64,000 nucleotides of DNA from Sphingomonas hengshuiensis (GTDB taxonomy: Bacteria > Pseudomonadota > Alphaproteobacteria > Sphingomonadales > Sphingomonadaceae): the NCBI GenBank assembly GCA_003240755.1, contig QFNF01000003.1, positions 71,741 through 135,740 of the forward strand, written 5' to 3'. The notes below the pieces were generated by a model, which searched no databases, had not been told where the DNA came from, and was given only the letters and a program-made list of their open reading frames with translations. Made by a program: the position numbers and the translations under genes. How positions within the stretch are numbered: position 1 is the first letter of the stretch; each line of letters starts with the position of its first letter. Shown here one piece after another: positions 6,943 through 15,445 of the stretch.

Positions 6943-9345
6943 ATGAAACGCAACATCCGTTTGCGCCGTCTGACGGGCGGCACCGCACTGGTTGGCACCA
7001 TGCTGATGGGCACTGCGGCGATCGCGCAAACGACGCCGGCTGCGCCGGCACCGTCGGACCAGCGTGAGGCCGCGCCGGCCGCCGAGCAGGAAAATGCCGC
7101 AACGGACGATATCGTCGTCACCGCGCAATTCCGGGGTCAGCGCGTGCAGGACACGCCGATCGCGATCACGGCCGTGACCGGCGACGCACTCGAAGCGCGC
7201 GCGCAGACCAGCATCACCGACATCGGCAATTTCGCGCCCAATGTGAACATCCAGCCAGCCTATTCGTCGTTCGGCAGCGCGATCAACGCGTTCATTCGCG
7301 GCGTCGGCCAGAACGATTCCAACTTCGCGCTCGAACCCGGTGTCGGGCTTTACATCGACGACATCTATTATGGCGCGACGTTCGGCGCGGTGTTCGACCT
7401 CAGCGACCTTGAACGTGTCGAGGTTCTCCGCGGCCCGCAGGGGACGCTGGCAGGAAAGAACTCGCTCGGCGGCGCGGTAAAGCTCTATTCGCAAAAGCCG
7501 GACGGATCGGGCGACGCCTATGCCGAGGCGACGTTCGGCAGCTATCGTCGCATCGACCTGCGTGCCGGCTTCGACCTGAAGCTGGCGGACGATCTGTTCA
7601 TGCGCGTGTCGGGCGTGAGCAAGCATCGCAAGGGCTTTGTCGACCGGCTCGACTATGGCTGCGTCAATCCGGGGCAGGGGATCGCCGCCTCGCCGCGCGA
7701 CGGAACCGGCTGCAAGATCGGTACGGAGGGGGATCAGGATCTCAGCGCAGTGCGCGTTGCGCTGCGTTACGCACCGGTCGGACCGCTCGAGGTGAACCTG
7801 GTCGGCGATTATGTCGACGATACCTCGTCGTCGGTCGCGGCGAAGCTGTTGTATGCAGGCAATCCGAACATCCGGTCCTACGTACCCGGTAGTCCGGCGG
7901 GGGGCGTTCCGTTCGACTCCCGTTTCATCACCGGGGCGAAATCCTACACGATCTACAACACCTATTCGAACGGCGGCAATTACACGACCGTGTTCGGCAC
8001 GCCGTATCAGGTGCTGCCCGGCAGCTTCGCCGCCGAACCGCGCAATGATGTCAGAAGCTGGGGTCTGGCGGGCACGATCGATTATGATCTGGGCAGCGGG
8101 CTGCGGCTGAAATCGATCACCGGCTATCGCAAGGCGGACGGTTACAGCACGACCGATCTCGACGGCTCGCCGCTCGATCTCGGGCTCAACGCGGGAAGCT
8201 TCGGCTACGACCAGTTCACGCAGGAACTGCGCCTGAGCGCGCGGATCGGTGATCTGGCGGACATCACGCTCGGCGGGTTCTACTATGATTCGAGCAGCTA
8301 TATCCGGCAACGGGTCGAGTTTCCGACCGTATTGCTCGACTTCCTGACCGATGATCCGATATCGAGCACCAGCAAGTCCGTGTTCGGCCATGCCGAATTC
8401 CATCTTGGGCCGGACCTGAACGTGATCGGTGGCCTGCGCTACACCAACGATCGCAAGACCTACGAATTCTCGCGCCGCAATGCCGATGGCTCGGCGATCA
8501 GCGGGGTGCCGCTGACGACCAACTTCACGGTCGCCGGGTTGAACGGCCTGTCCAGCACCTTCAGTGGCGACCGGGTGGATTACCGCATCGGGTTGAACTA
8601 CCGCTTCTCGAACGCACTGATGACCTACGCCCAGGTATCGACCGGCTTCAAGGGCGGCGGCGTCAACCCCCGACCGTACAATGCGGCGCAGGCGCAGTCG
8701 TTCGGCCCGGAAACGCTCACCACCTATGAAGTCGGGTTCAAAAGCGACTTCCTCAATCGCCGGGCGCGGTTGAACGGCGCGGTGTTTCTGAACAAGTATA
8801 ACGACATCCAGCTCTCATTGCTCGCCTGCCCGGATTCGCCGTGTGCGCTTCCGGCCAACGCGGGCGACGCCGACGTGTTCGGGTTTGAGCTCGAGGGCAA
8901 TCTCCAGCCGGTCGACGGCCTGACGTTCAGCGGCACCGTCGGCTATCTCGATTTTGACTATACCCGCATCAATCCCGCCACGGGCATCTCCAAGGACGCG
9001 GTTGCCCCGTTCGTCAGCCGGTGGACCAGTTCCGCCAGCGTCGAATATGCGCACGACCTGGGCAGCGGGCGCATCACCCCCCGCGTGGACTGGTCTTATT
9101 ACACGCGCTTTTTCTTCAATGCCGACAATGGCGTTGGCAGCGACGTGCCGGGACGCAGCCTGTTCAACGCGCGGCTCATGTACGAAACCGCGGATCGCTT
9201 ATGGTCGCTCGCGGCAGGCGTGACCAATGTCTTCGACAAGTTCTACTTCGTCGGAAAGAACACCAACATCATCGGCTACGGCGTGAACCAGGGCATTCTC
9301 GGGCGTCCGCGCGAGTTTTCGGTCACGCTCAAGCGCAAGTTCTAA
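6943..9345 (+). CDS. TonB-dependent outer-membrane receptor
   Basis: 800 residues from the ATG at 6943, chosen over an upstream in-frame start because AGGAGGGG sits four bases before it and a clean signal peptide follows (MKRNIRLRR, hydrophobic core, cleavage near AIAQ). The plug domain starts at about residue 58 with DDIVVTAQ and includes ERVEVLRGPQGTLAGKNSLGGA. The beta-barrel fills the rest, ending in FSVTLKRKF with a terminal aromatic residue. There is no N-terminal signalling extension. Sphingomonads often use such receptors to import aromatic or plant-derived compounds; placement between the regulator and the Rieske operon suggests it imports the pathway substrate. There is no nearby Fur-type box. 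Confidence 0.93.
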   Translation: MKRNIRLRRLTGGTALVGTMLMGTAAIAQTTPAAPAPSDQREAAPAAEQENAATDDIVVTAQFRGQRVQDTPIAITAVTGDALEARAQTSITDIGNFAPNVNIQPAYSSFGSAINAFIRGVGQNDSNFALEPGVGLYIDDIYYGATFGAVFDLSDLERVEVLRGPQGTLAGKNSLGGAVKLYSQKPDGSGDAYAEATFGSYRRIDLRAGFDLKLADDLFMRVSGVSKHRKGFVDRLDYGCVNPGQGIAASPRDGTGCKIGTEGDQDLSAVRVALRYAPVGPLEVNLVGDYVDDTSSSVAAKLLYAGNPNIRSYVPGSPAGGVPFDSRFITGAKSYTIYNTYSNGGNYTTVFGTPYQVLPGSFAAEPRNDVRSWGLAGTIDYDLGSGLRLKSITGYRKADGYSTTDLDGSPLDLGLNAGSFGYDQFTQELRLSARIGDLADITLGGFYYDSSSYIRQRVEFPTVLLDFLTDDPISSTSKSVFGHAEFHLGPDLNVIGGLRYTNDRKTYEFSRRNADGSAISGVPLTTNFTVAGLNGLSSTFSGDRVDYRIGLNYRFSNALMTYAQVSTGFKGGGVNPRPYNAAQAQSFGPETLTTYEVGFKSDFLNRRARLNGAVFLNKYNDIQLSLLACPDSPCALPANAGDADVFGFELEGNLQPVDGLTFSGTVGYLDFDYTRINPATGISKDAVAPFVSRWTSSASVEYAHDLGSGRITPRVDWSYYTRFFFNADNGVGSDVPGRSLFNARLMYETADRLWSLAAGVTNVFDKFYFVGKNTNIIGYGVNQGILGRPREFSVTLKRKF

Positions 9346-9406
9346 CGGAGATGCCGGCTTCATCGTACGCGAACGATGCCGGCGCATCCGATTTCGGGAG
9401 CGTTAA

Positions 9407-10534
9407 ATGACGACGGCTACTTCAGATCTCGAGCGGGTTCCGGCCCCGCATCTGGGTTCGGTCACGGCGACGTGGCCGGTCGATGCATGGTATGTGGCGG
9501 CCACGCCCGATGAAGTGTCGGACAAGCCGCTGGGCCGGCAGATCTGCGGGCAACGGATGGTGTTCTTTCGACGCGCCGGCGGGGAGCTTGCAGCGCTCGA
9601 GGATTTCTGTCCGCATCGCGGTGCGCCGCTCTCGCTCGGTTTCGTGCGGGGTGACGAGATCGTATGCGGCTATCACGGCCTTGCGCTGGGCTGCAACGGC
9701 AGGGCGCACAGCATGCCGGGGCAGCGGGTCAACGGTTTTCCCGCCATCCGCTCGTTCCCCGTGATCGAACGATACGGCTTCATCTGGGTATGGCCGGGCG
9801 ATCCCGACAAGGCCGATCTCGCGCACCTGCACCACCTCCCCTGGGCGGAAAGCGACGAATGGGCCTATGGCGGCGGGCTGTATCATATCAAGTGTGACTA
9901 TCGGCTGATGGTCGACAATCTCATGGACCTCACCCACGAAACCTATGTCCATGCCGGCAGCATCGGCCAGAAGGAGATCGACGAGGCGCCGGTCCGGACC
10001 CGCGTCGAAGGAGAGGAAATCATCACCAGCCGCATCATGGACGGAGTCAAGGCACCGCCGTTCTGGCAGATGGCGTTGCGCGGTGCCGGATTGCCGGACG
10101 ATGCGACGGTCGATCGCTGGCAGGTTTGCCGCTTTACCCTGCCCAGTCATGTGATGATCGAGGTCGGGGTCGCACTTCAGGGGCATGGCGGCATCGATGC
10201 GCCGGTGGACCGCAAGGCGGCGAGCATCGTCGTCGATTTCATCACCCCCGAAACGGAAACATCGCACTGGTATTTCTGGGGCATGGCGCGGCAGTTCGCG
10301 GTCGATGACGAGGAACTGACCGCCACGATCCGTCAGGGGCAGGGCAAGATTTTTGGCGAGGATCTCGACATGCTCGAACAGCAGCAGCGCAACCTGCTCG
10401 ACTATCCCGGGCGGCGATTGCTGAAGCTGAACATCGATGCCGGTGGTGCCCGTTCCCGGTTGCTTATCGACCGTGCGATCGCACGTGAAACAGCGACGCC
10501 GGCAGCCGCCGAAGAGGCGGCCGTCCGCGCATGA
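9407..10534 (+). CDS. Rieske non-heme iron oxygenase, O-demethylase type (VanA/DdmC/LigX-like)
   Basis: 375 residues. The N-terminal Rieske domain has CPHR (C68, H70) and CGYHG (C87, H90) as [2Fe-2S] ligands. The mononuclear iron site is in DNLMDLTHETYVH, with H177 and H182; D174 is the likely bridging aspartate. An EDLDMLEQQQ segment near residue 325 would supply the third carboxylate ligand. The length fits the single-subunit vanillate/dicamba O-demethylase group (about 340-375) rather than ring-hydroxylating alpha subunits (about 450). It overlaps the reductase gene by ATGA. The likely reaction is O-demethylation or monooxygenation of a methoxylated or carboxylated aromatic; the actual substrate is not determinable. 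Confidence 0.92.
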   Translation: MTTATSDLERVPAPHLGSVTATWPVDAWYVAATPDEVSDKPLGRQICGQRMVFFRRAGGELAALEDFCPHRGAPLSLGFVRGDEIVCGYHGLALGCNGRAHSMPGQRVNGFPAIRSFPVIERYGFIWVWPGDPDKADLAHLHHLPWAESDEWAYGGGLYHIKCDYRLMVDNLMDLTHETYVHAGSIGQKEIDEAPVRTRVEGEEIITSRIMDGVKAPPFWQMALRGAGLPDDATVDRWQVCRFTLPSHVMIEVGVALQGHGGIDAPVDRKAASIVVDFITPETETSHWYFWGMARQFAVDDEELTATIRQGQGKIFGEDLDMLEQQQRNLLDYPGRRLLKLNIDAGGARSRLLIDRAIARETATPAAAEEAAVRA

Positions 10535-11844
10535 GCGCCGCGATTACGGATCCTGGCCAGGCGCATGTAGCCGCAGCCGTACCGTCGCACTACGATGTTC
10601 TGATCGTCGGTGCCGGTCATGCAGGCGCACAGGCGGCGGCGGCGCTGCGGCAGGCGAAGTTCGGTGGGACGATCGGGCTGCTTGGCGACGAACCATATTC
10701 CCCGTATGAGCGCCCGCCTTTGTCCAAGGAGTATCTGTCGCAGAAGAAGCCATTCGATCGGCTGCTTCTCCGGCCGGAAAACTTCTGGGCAGAGAAACAT
10801 ATCGACTTGCTGCTGGGCCAGCGTGTCGTCGCGCTCGATGCTGCGCAGCATCGCGTGGTGACGGAGGCCGGCAAGGCCATAGGATATGGCAAACTGATCT
10901 GGGCGGCGGGCGGCGCAGCGCGGCGGCTGACCTGCGCCGGGTACGACGTGGCAGGCGTGCACACGATCCGCTCACGTGCCGATGTGGACCTCCTCGTCGG
11001 TGAACTGCCACAGGTCGAGGGTGTCGTGGTGATTGGCGGGGGCTATATCGGGCTGGAAGCGGCGGCAGTGCTGACCGGCGCGGGCCGGGCGGTGACAGTG
11101 CTGGAGGCCGCGCCGCGCGTGCTGTCGCGGGTAGCCGGCGCGCCGTTGTCGGCCTTTTACGAACGTGAGCACCGCGCGCGGGGCGTCGTCATCCGTACCG
11201 GGGCGACGGTCGCCTGTATCGAAGCGGCGCAGGGCAGGGCGACGGGGGTCCGGATGGCGGATGGCACGGTCCTGCCGGCCGATATGGTTATCGTCGGCAT
11301 TGGCATCGTGCCCGCGGTCGGGCCGCTACACGCGGCTGGGGCGGCGGGCGACAACGGCGTGCTGGTGGACGCGGTTTGCCGCACCAGTCTGACCGATATC
11401 TATGCGATTGGTGACTGCGCGCAGCATGTCAATCCGTTTGCCGGAGACACGCCGATCCGACTCGAATCGGTGCAGAACGCCAACGATCAGGCGACGACCG
11501 CGGCAAAGGCGATCGCCGGAACGCCGGTACCCTATCGCGCGGTGCCGTGGTTCTGGTCCAACCAGTACGACCTGCGCCTGCAGACCGTTGGAATCTCCGC
11601 TGACCACGATGCGACCGTGCTGCGCGGTGATCCTGATACGCGAACCTTCTCGTTGATCTATCTGCGGGAGGGCCGCGTGATCGCGTTGGACTGCGTCAAT
11701 TCCACGAAGGATTATGTCCAGGGACGGCGGTTGGTGGAGGAGGGCGCGCGCATTCCCGCGGCGCAACTCGCCGACACGCAGCTTCCGCTGAAGATAGCGG
11801 GTATCGAGGCGGACGCCTGCGTCCCGGAGGAGGCAGGCCGATGA
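10531..11844 (+). CDS. FAD-dependent ferredoxin reductase (glutathione-reductase type)
   Basis: 437 residues. It has two nucleotide-binding folds: FAD at residues 24-29 (VGAGHAG) and NAD(P) near residue 168 (IGGGYIG). The rubredoxin/ferredoxin-reductase motif PYERPPLSKEYL lies near residue 57 and the second FAD segment TDIYAIGDCA near residue 288. This architecture is that of ThcD, DdmA1 and LigXd, which pass electrons from NAD(P)H to a small ferredoxin. About 20 extra residues precede the first Rossmann strand. It sits between oxygenase and ferredoxin with four-base overlaps at both ends, so the three products are made in a fixed ratio. The assignment as this system's reductase is strong. 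Confidence 0.93.
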   Translation: MSAAITDPGQAHVAAAVPSHYDVLIVGAGHAGAQAAAALRQAKFGGTIGLLGDEPYSPYERPPLSKEYLSQKKPFDRLLLRPENFWAEKHIDLLLGQRVVALDAAQHRVVTEAGKAIGYGKLIWAAGGAARRLTCAGYDVAGVHTIRSRADVDLLVGELPQVEGVVVIGGGYIGLEAAAVLTGAGRAVTVLEAAPRVLSRVAGAPLSAFYEREHRARGVVIRTGATVACIEAAQGRATGVRMADGTVLPADMVIVGIGIVPAVGPLHAAGAAGDNGVLVDAVCRTSLTDIYAIGDCAQHVNPFAGDTPIRLESVQNANDQATTAAKAIAGTPVPYRAVPWFWSNQYDLRLQTVGISADHDATVLRGDPDTRTFSLIYLREGRVIALDCVNSTKDYVQGRRLVEEGARIPAAQLADTQLPLKIAGIEADACVPEEAGR

Positions 11845-12158
11845 GACGCGTCCACCTGATTACGCGCGAAGGTGCGGAGCACATGCTCGAAGCCGATGAC
11901 GGCGTGACGTTGATGGAGGCGATCCGCGACGCCGGCATCGACGAACTGCTGGCGTTGTGCGGTGGATGCTGTTCGTGCGCGACGTGTCATGTCTATGTCG
12001 ACGACGATGCGGGCGGCGCGTTGCCGCCGATGGGGGATGACGAAAACGACCTGCTCGACGCATCGGACCATCGCACCGCGGCCTCCCGACTGTCGTGCCA
12101 ACTCCCCGTCGCTGCGCTGGCGGACGGGACAAGGATCACGATAGCACCAGACGACTGA
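11841..12158 (+). CDS. [2Fe-2S] ferredoxin, adrenodoxin type
   Basis: 105 residues, typical for the class. The four cluster ligands are C40, C46, C49 (C-x5-C-x2-C in CGGCCSCATC) and C86 (RLSCQLP). C43 and C44 are two additional cysteines inside the loop. It overlaps the reductase by ATGA. The combination of a GR-type reductase with an adrenodoxin-type ferredoxin and a one-subunit Rieske oxygenase is that of dicamba O-demethylase and the DDVA O-demethylase LigX. This places the system in that group rather than the two-component VanAB type. It acts in the cytoplasm as the electron shuttle. Confidence 0.94.
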   Translation: MRRVHLITREGAEHMLEADDGVTLMEAIRDAGIDELLALCGGCCSCATCHVYVDDDAGGALPPMGDDENDLLDASDHRTAASRLSCQLPVAALADGTRITIAPDD

Positions 12159-12202
12159 TCCCGTTCCTGACCCAGCGACCCCTTTCATGATCGGATGACC
12201 CG

Positions 12203-12697
12203 ATGAAGATCGCCTATCATTTTTCGCGCATCCTGTTCGGCGCCTGGTTCCTGTTCTCGGGAATGTGGCACTTCTTCTGGCCGTGGCTCCAGCCGCTGGG
12301 GCATGAGCCCGCTGCGATCGCCTTTACCAAGGCGTTGATGGCCAGCGGCCTGTTCGACTGGATCAAGGCGCTCGAGGTGGTGACGGGCATCACCTTGCTC
12401 CTCAACCGCGCAATGCCGCTGACGATCGTCGCGATCATCCCGATCAACGTCGTTATCATCTACTGGAACTTCGTGCTTGACGGCGGGATCGTCGATTGGA
12501 CGTTCGGACTGCTGACAATTGTCTTCAATGCGGTGATGACCTGGCCGTGGCGGGCGTATTTCTGGCCGCTGTTTGTCTGGAAGGGCAAGCCGCTGCACAG
12601 CCTGAAGCCTGTTTGCCCGCCGGTGAACTGGGCTGTGCGACCGGGACTGGAGCCAGTAGGCAGCACGACCTTGCCCAATGTGGTGGAGCGCCAGTGA
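12203..12697 (+). CDS. DoxX-like integral membrane protein
   Basis: 164 residues with about four hydrophobic segments: residues 7-27, 58-72, 73-92 and 100-118. The first carries the SRILFGAWFLFSGMWHF pattern typical of DoxX-like proteins. The C-terminal 35 residues are polar and cytoplasmic or periplasmic. It starts 44 bases after the ferredoxin stop and is the last gene of the catabolic run. DoxX-family proteins have been linked to quinone or thiosulfate redox chemistry in a few cases, but for this member no function can be read off. Co-transcription with the oxygenase is likely but not proven. Confidence 0.75.
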   Translation: MKIAYHFSRILFGAWFLFSGMWHFFWPWLQPLGHEPAAIAFTKALMASGLFDWIKALEVVTGITLLLNRAMPLTIVAIIPINVVIIYWNFVLDGGIVDWTFGLLTIVFNAVMTWPWRAYFWPLFVWKGKPLHSLKPVCPPVNWAVRPGLEPVGSTTLPNVVERQ

Positions 12698-12841
12698 GGG
12701 TCCCCAGGTTTCTCATCCGGGTTTAGAGTCGAACTCGACCGAGTGGAATCGGTGCGGATTCACACGAGCTTGATTTGGTGGTTCAAGATGCCGACCGGAT
12801 CGGAGGTGACGTGACCCCGATCTTTCATCCAGCGGGAGTCA

Positions 12842-13421
12842 GAGACCGTCGAGAGCAACATGACCGACATGGGGACTGGGAGCTACACCATCATCGGCCA
12901 AACGGTCGCAGAGATGATGTGCCTGCCGCTCGATCGCGTCGTGGTGAAGCTCGCGGACTCGAATTTCCCTGAAGCGTTCGGGGGTGGCGGACAGGGTGGT
13001 GCCGCATCCGCCACGGCCGGTGCCTATGCGGCGTGTGTCAAGCTGCGCGAAGCCCGTGGCGACGAAGCTCGGGTTCAACTCTGCCGATGCCGAGTTCGGC
13101 GATGGCGAGGTCCGTGCCGGCAATCGGCGGGCGCCGCTCGCTCAGGCCGCAAAGGACGGTGCAATCACGGCCGAAGACAAGATGGAATATGGCGACCTGT
13201 CGAAGCGGTTCGAGCAGCAGACCTTCGGTGCCCATTTCTGCGAAGTCGCGGTCGATGCCTATACTGGCGAAATTCGCATTCGGCGGATGCTCGCCGTCTG
13301 CGCGTCCGGACGCATTCTCAACCCCATCACCGCCCGCAGCCAGGTCATCGGCGGTATGGTCGGCGGTGCGGGCGCGGCGCTGATGGAAGAGCTGGCTATC
13401 GACAAGCGCTTCGGTTTCTTC
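12842..13421 (+). pseudogene. Relic of a molybdenum hydroxylase large subunit (xanthine dehydrogenase / isoquinoline 1-oxidoreductase type)
   Basis: The sequence reads VESNMTDMGTGSYTI and AYAACVKLREA in one frame. It continues as VATKLGFNSADAEFGDG and then KRFEQQTFGAHFCEV and RILNPITARSQVIGGM in another. These are consecutive blocks of the molybdopterin-binding subunit of the xanthine dehydrogenase family. One extra C in the run at 13053-13055 accounts for the shift: removing it restores REAVATK. The large N-terminal part is missing, and homology stops at DKRFGFF (13421), losing the C-terminus. With truncation at both ends and a frameshift it is non-functional. No small iron-sulfur subunit gene is present. 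Confidence 0.85.
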
Positions 13422-13744
13422 GGCCCAACTTTCCGTAATCAAGTGCGCCATCAGGAAGGACGTCTTACACTTCGACTATTGCTCCCCTGCCAAGCTGGCA
13501 AGGTTGGCGGCCGCCTTGGAGCGAGAGTTAGGGCATGAACCTGAGAAAGGTGTGGGCGCGAGAATGTGCGAACGTCAGGCTTATGAAGCGTTGACGGTTC
13601 GCCCACCACTCATCCGAATTCAACGACTTATGCGCGTCTTCTCAGGGTATCGGCCGGCTCACCTGCCGAGCTATGTCTGCGGCAATGCCACATAGAGTGG
13701 GCTAATGCCAATGCCAGGTGGTGCCAGTGGGCAGAAAGGGGGGG
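13422..13744. other. Remnant DNA between the hydroxylase relic and tRNA-Ala
   Basis: This stretch is visibly more AT-rich than its surroundings. In one frame it stays open from about 13435 to 13695 and would read AIRKDVLHFDYCSPAKLARL followed by AALERELGHEPEKG, but there is no start codon at the beginning and I recognise no family. It could be the tail of a gene whose front was lost by deletion or recombination. No integrase, terminal inverted repeat or obvious copy of the tRNA 3' end was found. It abuts the 3' end of the tRNA gene. Confidence 0.4.
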
Positions 13745-13820
13745 TGGTGGAGCTGAGGGGAATCGAACCCCTGACCTCTGCAGTGCGATTGCAGCGCTCT
13801 CCCATCTGAGCTACAGCCCC
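13745..13820 (-). tRNA. tRNA-Ala (anticodon CGC)
   Basis: A 76-base cloverleaf on the minus strand, starting GGGGCTGTAGCTCAG and ending CTCAGCTCCACCA with CCA encoded. The anticodon stem CTGCA/TGCAG encloses the loop ATCGCAC, giving anticodon CGC (decodes GCG). The T arm has GGTTCGATTCC. The acceptor stem pairs GGGGCTG with CAGCTCC with one G-T type pair. Its 3' end faces the accessory region at lower coordinates, the usual orientation for an integration site, but no integrase is present. Confidence 0.95.
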
Positions 13821-14056
13821 GCCCCGTTCCCGGCATCGCCGGGGCAGTCCCCTTAGCTGCCCCGAAAAGCGGATGCAACGGGTCTGCTGAGCATTTCCAT
13901 GAAAATCCTTCGACCGCTGTAGCGCGGCCCTTCGTCGCGCGGGTCGCGGATGGCTGGAACCATCGCCGGGGTCGGCACTTGTTCGGGTACGACACGGCAG
14001 CATGGCTGCCGCGCCGCGAAAACAGAAACCACATGAACCATCTGCAGGAGATTTTC

Positions 14057-15340
14057 ATGGGCAATGATCGCTATTCGCGCGATGATGACTGGTCGCGCAA
14101 CAGCCGGGGCGACGACGGACGCTGGCGGGATGCGGACGATCGCGGACGCGGCGGCTATGGCTCACAGGGCTATGGTTCACAGGGCTATGGCTCGCAGCGC
14201 TATGGCGGCACGTCGGCGCAGGGCGGCGACCGCGACGATCGCAGCCGCGACTATTATGGCGGTCGCTCGTCCCGCGGATCGAACTATGGTGGCGACCGGG
14301 GGCAGGGCTATGGCAGCCGGGACTTCGACTATGGCGATCGTGGCGGCCGGTCGTACGGCGCGCAGGGCGACCGGTATCGCGGCAGCTACGCCCATGACGG
14401 TCATCGTTTCACCGAACAGGACGACCGCGGCTATGGCGGCGATCGGTCCTATGGCCGGGATCGCTCCGAGCGTGGGGACCGGTTCTACGGCGACCGGGAC
14501 CAGGCCGGCAATCGCACCTTCGGCAACTACCGCGACCGGGACAATGACCGCGACCGCGGTGGCGACCGTTTCCGTGGCGATCACCAGCGCCGGGACCTCG
14601 ACTATGATGCCGAGGATCGCGGCTTCCTCGCCCGTGCCGGCGACGAGGTCCGTTCGTGGTTCGGCGACGAGGAGGCCGAGCGCCGCCGCGAACGCGATCA
14701 GCGCTACGACGAACAGATGGCGCGCTATGATGACCGGCAGGGCGACGACGCCTATCGCTCGTGGCGCAACACGCAGGTCAGTGCGTTCGACCGCGACTAT
14801 GACGAATATCGTCGCGAGAATGCGACGAAGTTCCAGAACGAGTTCTCGGCCTTCCGCACCGAGCGGCAGACGCAGCGTGACAGCCTGACCCGCGTTACCG
14901 AGCATATGGAGGTGGTCGGATCGGACGATGCGCATGTCGGCACCGTCGACAAGGTGCGCGGCGACCGCATCATCCTGACCAAAAGCGATCCGGATGCCGG
15001 TGGCCATCACCATTCGATCCCGTCGCGCTGGGTATCGTCGGTCGAGGACAAGGTGAAGCTGCGCAAGACCGCGTCGGAGGCCAAGCAGGCATGGCGCGAC
15101 GAGGAACAGCAGCAGGCGATGTTCGGCGATAGCGCGCAGCAGCGCTATGGCAATGATCGTTTCGGCAGCGACACGTCGAACAGCAACCGCTCGCAGCAGA
15201 CCAGTCGTCCTGGCACGTCGGCCACGACGGGTCAGGCGCTGGGTGCGGGGACGTCGACCACCGCCGGTACCGGCGTGACCGGCACCGACGCGGACAAGGA
15301 CGGCACCAACCTCAATCGCAGCTTCCCCGGCACCTATTGA
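14057..15340 (+). CDS. Gly/Arg/Asp-rich protein with C-terminal DUF2171 domain
   Basis: 427 residues from the ATG at 14057, preceded six bases upstream by GCAGGAG; upstream in-frame ATGs lack a ribosome site. Residues 1-190 are low-complexity, rich in G, R, D, S and Y, with three GYGSQ repeats. A charged segment FLARAGDEVRSWFGDEEAER follows near residue 194. The DUF2171 domain (VTEHMEVVGSDDAHVGTVDK, ILTKSD, HHSIPSRWV) covers about residues 278-340; it resembles PRC-barrel-like domains. The tail is Ser/Thr/Gly-rich. There is no signal peptide. Similar proteins are frequent in sphingomonads and may be stress-related, but function is unknown. It is divergent from tRNA-Ala. Confidence 0.85.
   Translation: MGNDRYSRDDDWSRNSRGDDGRWRDADDRGRGGYGSQGYGSQGYGSQRYGGTSAQGGDRDDRSRDYYGGRSSRGSNYGGDRGQGYGSRDFDYGDRGGRSYGAQGDRYRGSYAHDGHRFTEQDDRGYGGDRSYGRDRSERGDRFYGDRDQAGNRTFGNYRDRDNDRDRGGDRFRGDHQRRDLDYDAEDRGFLARAGDEVRSWFGDEEAERRRERDQRYDEQMARYDDRQGDDAYRSWRNTQVSAFDRDYDEYRRENATKFQNEFSAFRTERQTQRDSLTRVTEHMEVVGSDDAHVGTVDKVRGDRIILTKSDPDAGGHHHSIPSRWVSSVEDKVKLRKTASEAKQAWRDEEQQQAMFGDSAQQRYGNDRFGSDTSNSNRSQQTSRPGTSATTGQALGAGTSTTAGTGVTGTDADKDGTNLNRSFPGTY
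14153..14197. repeat. Three tandem 15-bp units inside the DUF2171 gene
   Basis: GGCTATGGCTCACAG at 14153 is followed by two copies at 14168 and 14183 with one or two changes each. Each unit encodes GYGSQ. A partial fourth unit (CGCTATGGC) follows. The unit length keeps frame, so copy-number change would alter only the length of the flexible N-terminal part. Confidence 0.9.
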
Positions 15341-15364
15341 CCGGTTCGCGGCGGTAACAGGCGG

Positions 15365-15389
15365 GGGGCTCGGGAAACCGGGCCCCTTT
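15365..15389 (+). terminator. Rho-independent terminator after the DUF2171 gene
   Basis: Stem GGGGCTCGG / CCGGGCCCC (nine pairs including one T-G) with a GAAA loop, followed by TTTGCTTTT. It lies 25 bases after the stop and points in the direction of the gene. The tetraloop and T-run make it convincing. Confidence 0.8.
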
Positions 15390-15445
15390 GCTTTTGGCCG
15401 GCAGCATACTAGGTTTCGGTCCAAAACTGATATGGAGCATCGAAT

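Noticed and set aside
9361..9378. CATCGT/ACGATG hairpin between receptor and oxygenase as terminator
   Set aside because: The stem is only six pairs with no T-run, and the genes are likely to be transcribed together.
12775..12972. 65-residue open frame before the hydroxylase relic
   Set aside because: It overlaps the true relic frame, is Arg/His-rich and has no homology I can see.
13504..13695. 63-residue open frame in the remnant before tRNA-Ala
   Set aside because: No ribosome site and no recognised family; the frame runs upstream without a start, so it is more likely a truncated relic than a gene.
13745..13820. Possible attachment-site duplication of the tRNA-Ala end inside the window
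   Set aside because: I looked for the final tRNA bases elsewhere in the window by eye and saw none; no integrase is present.
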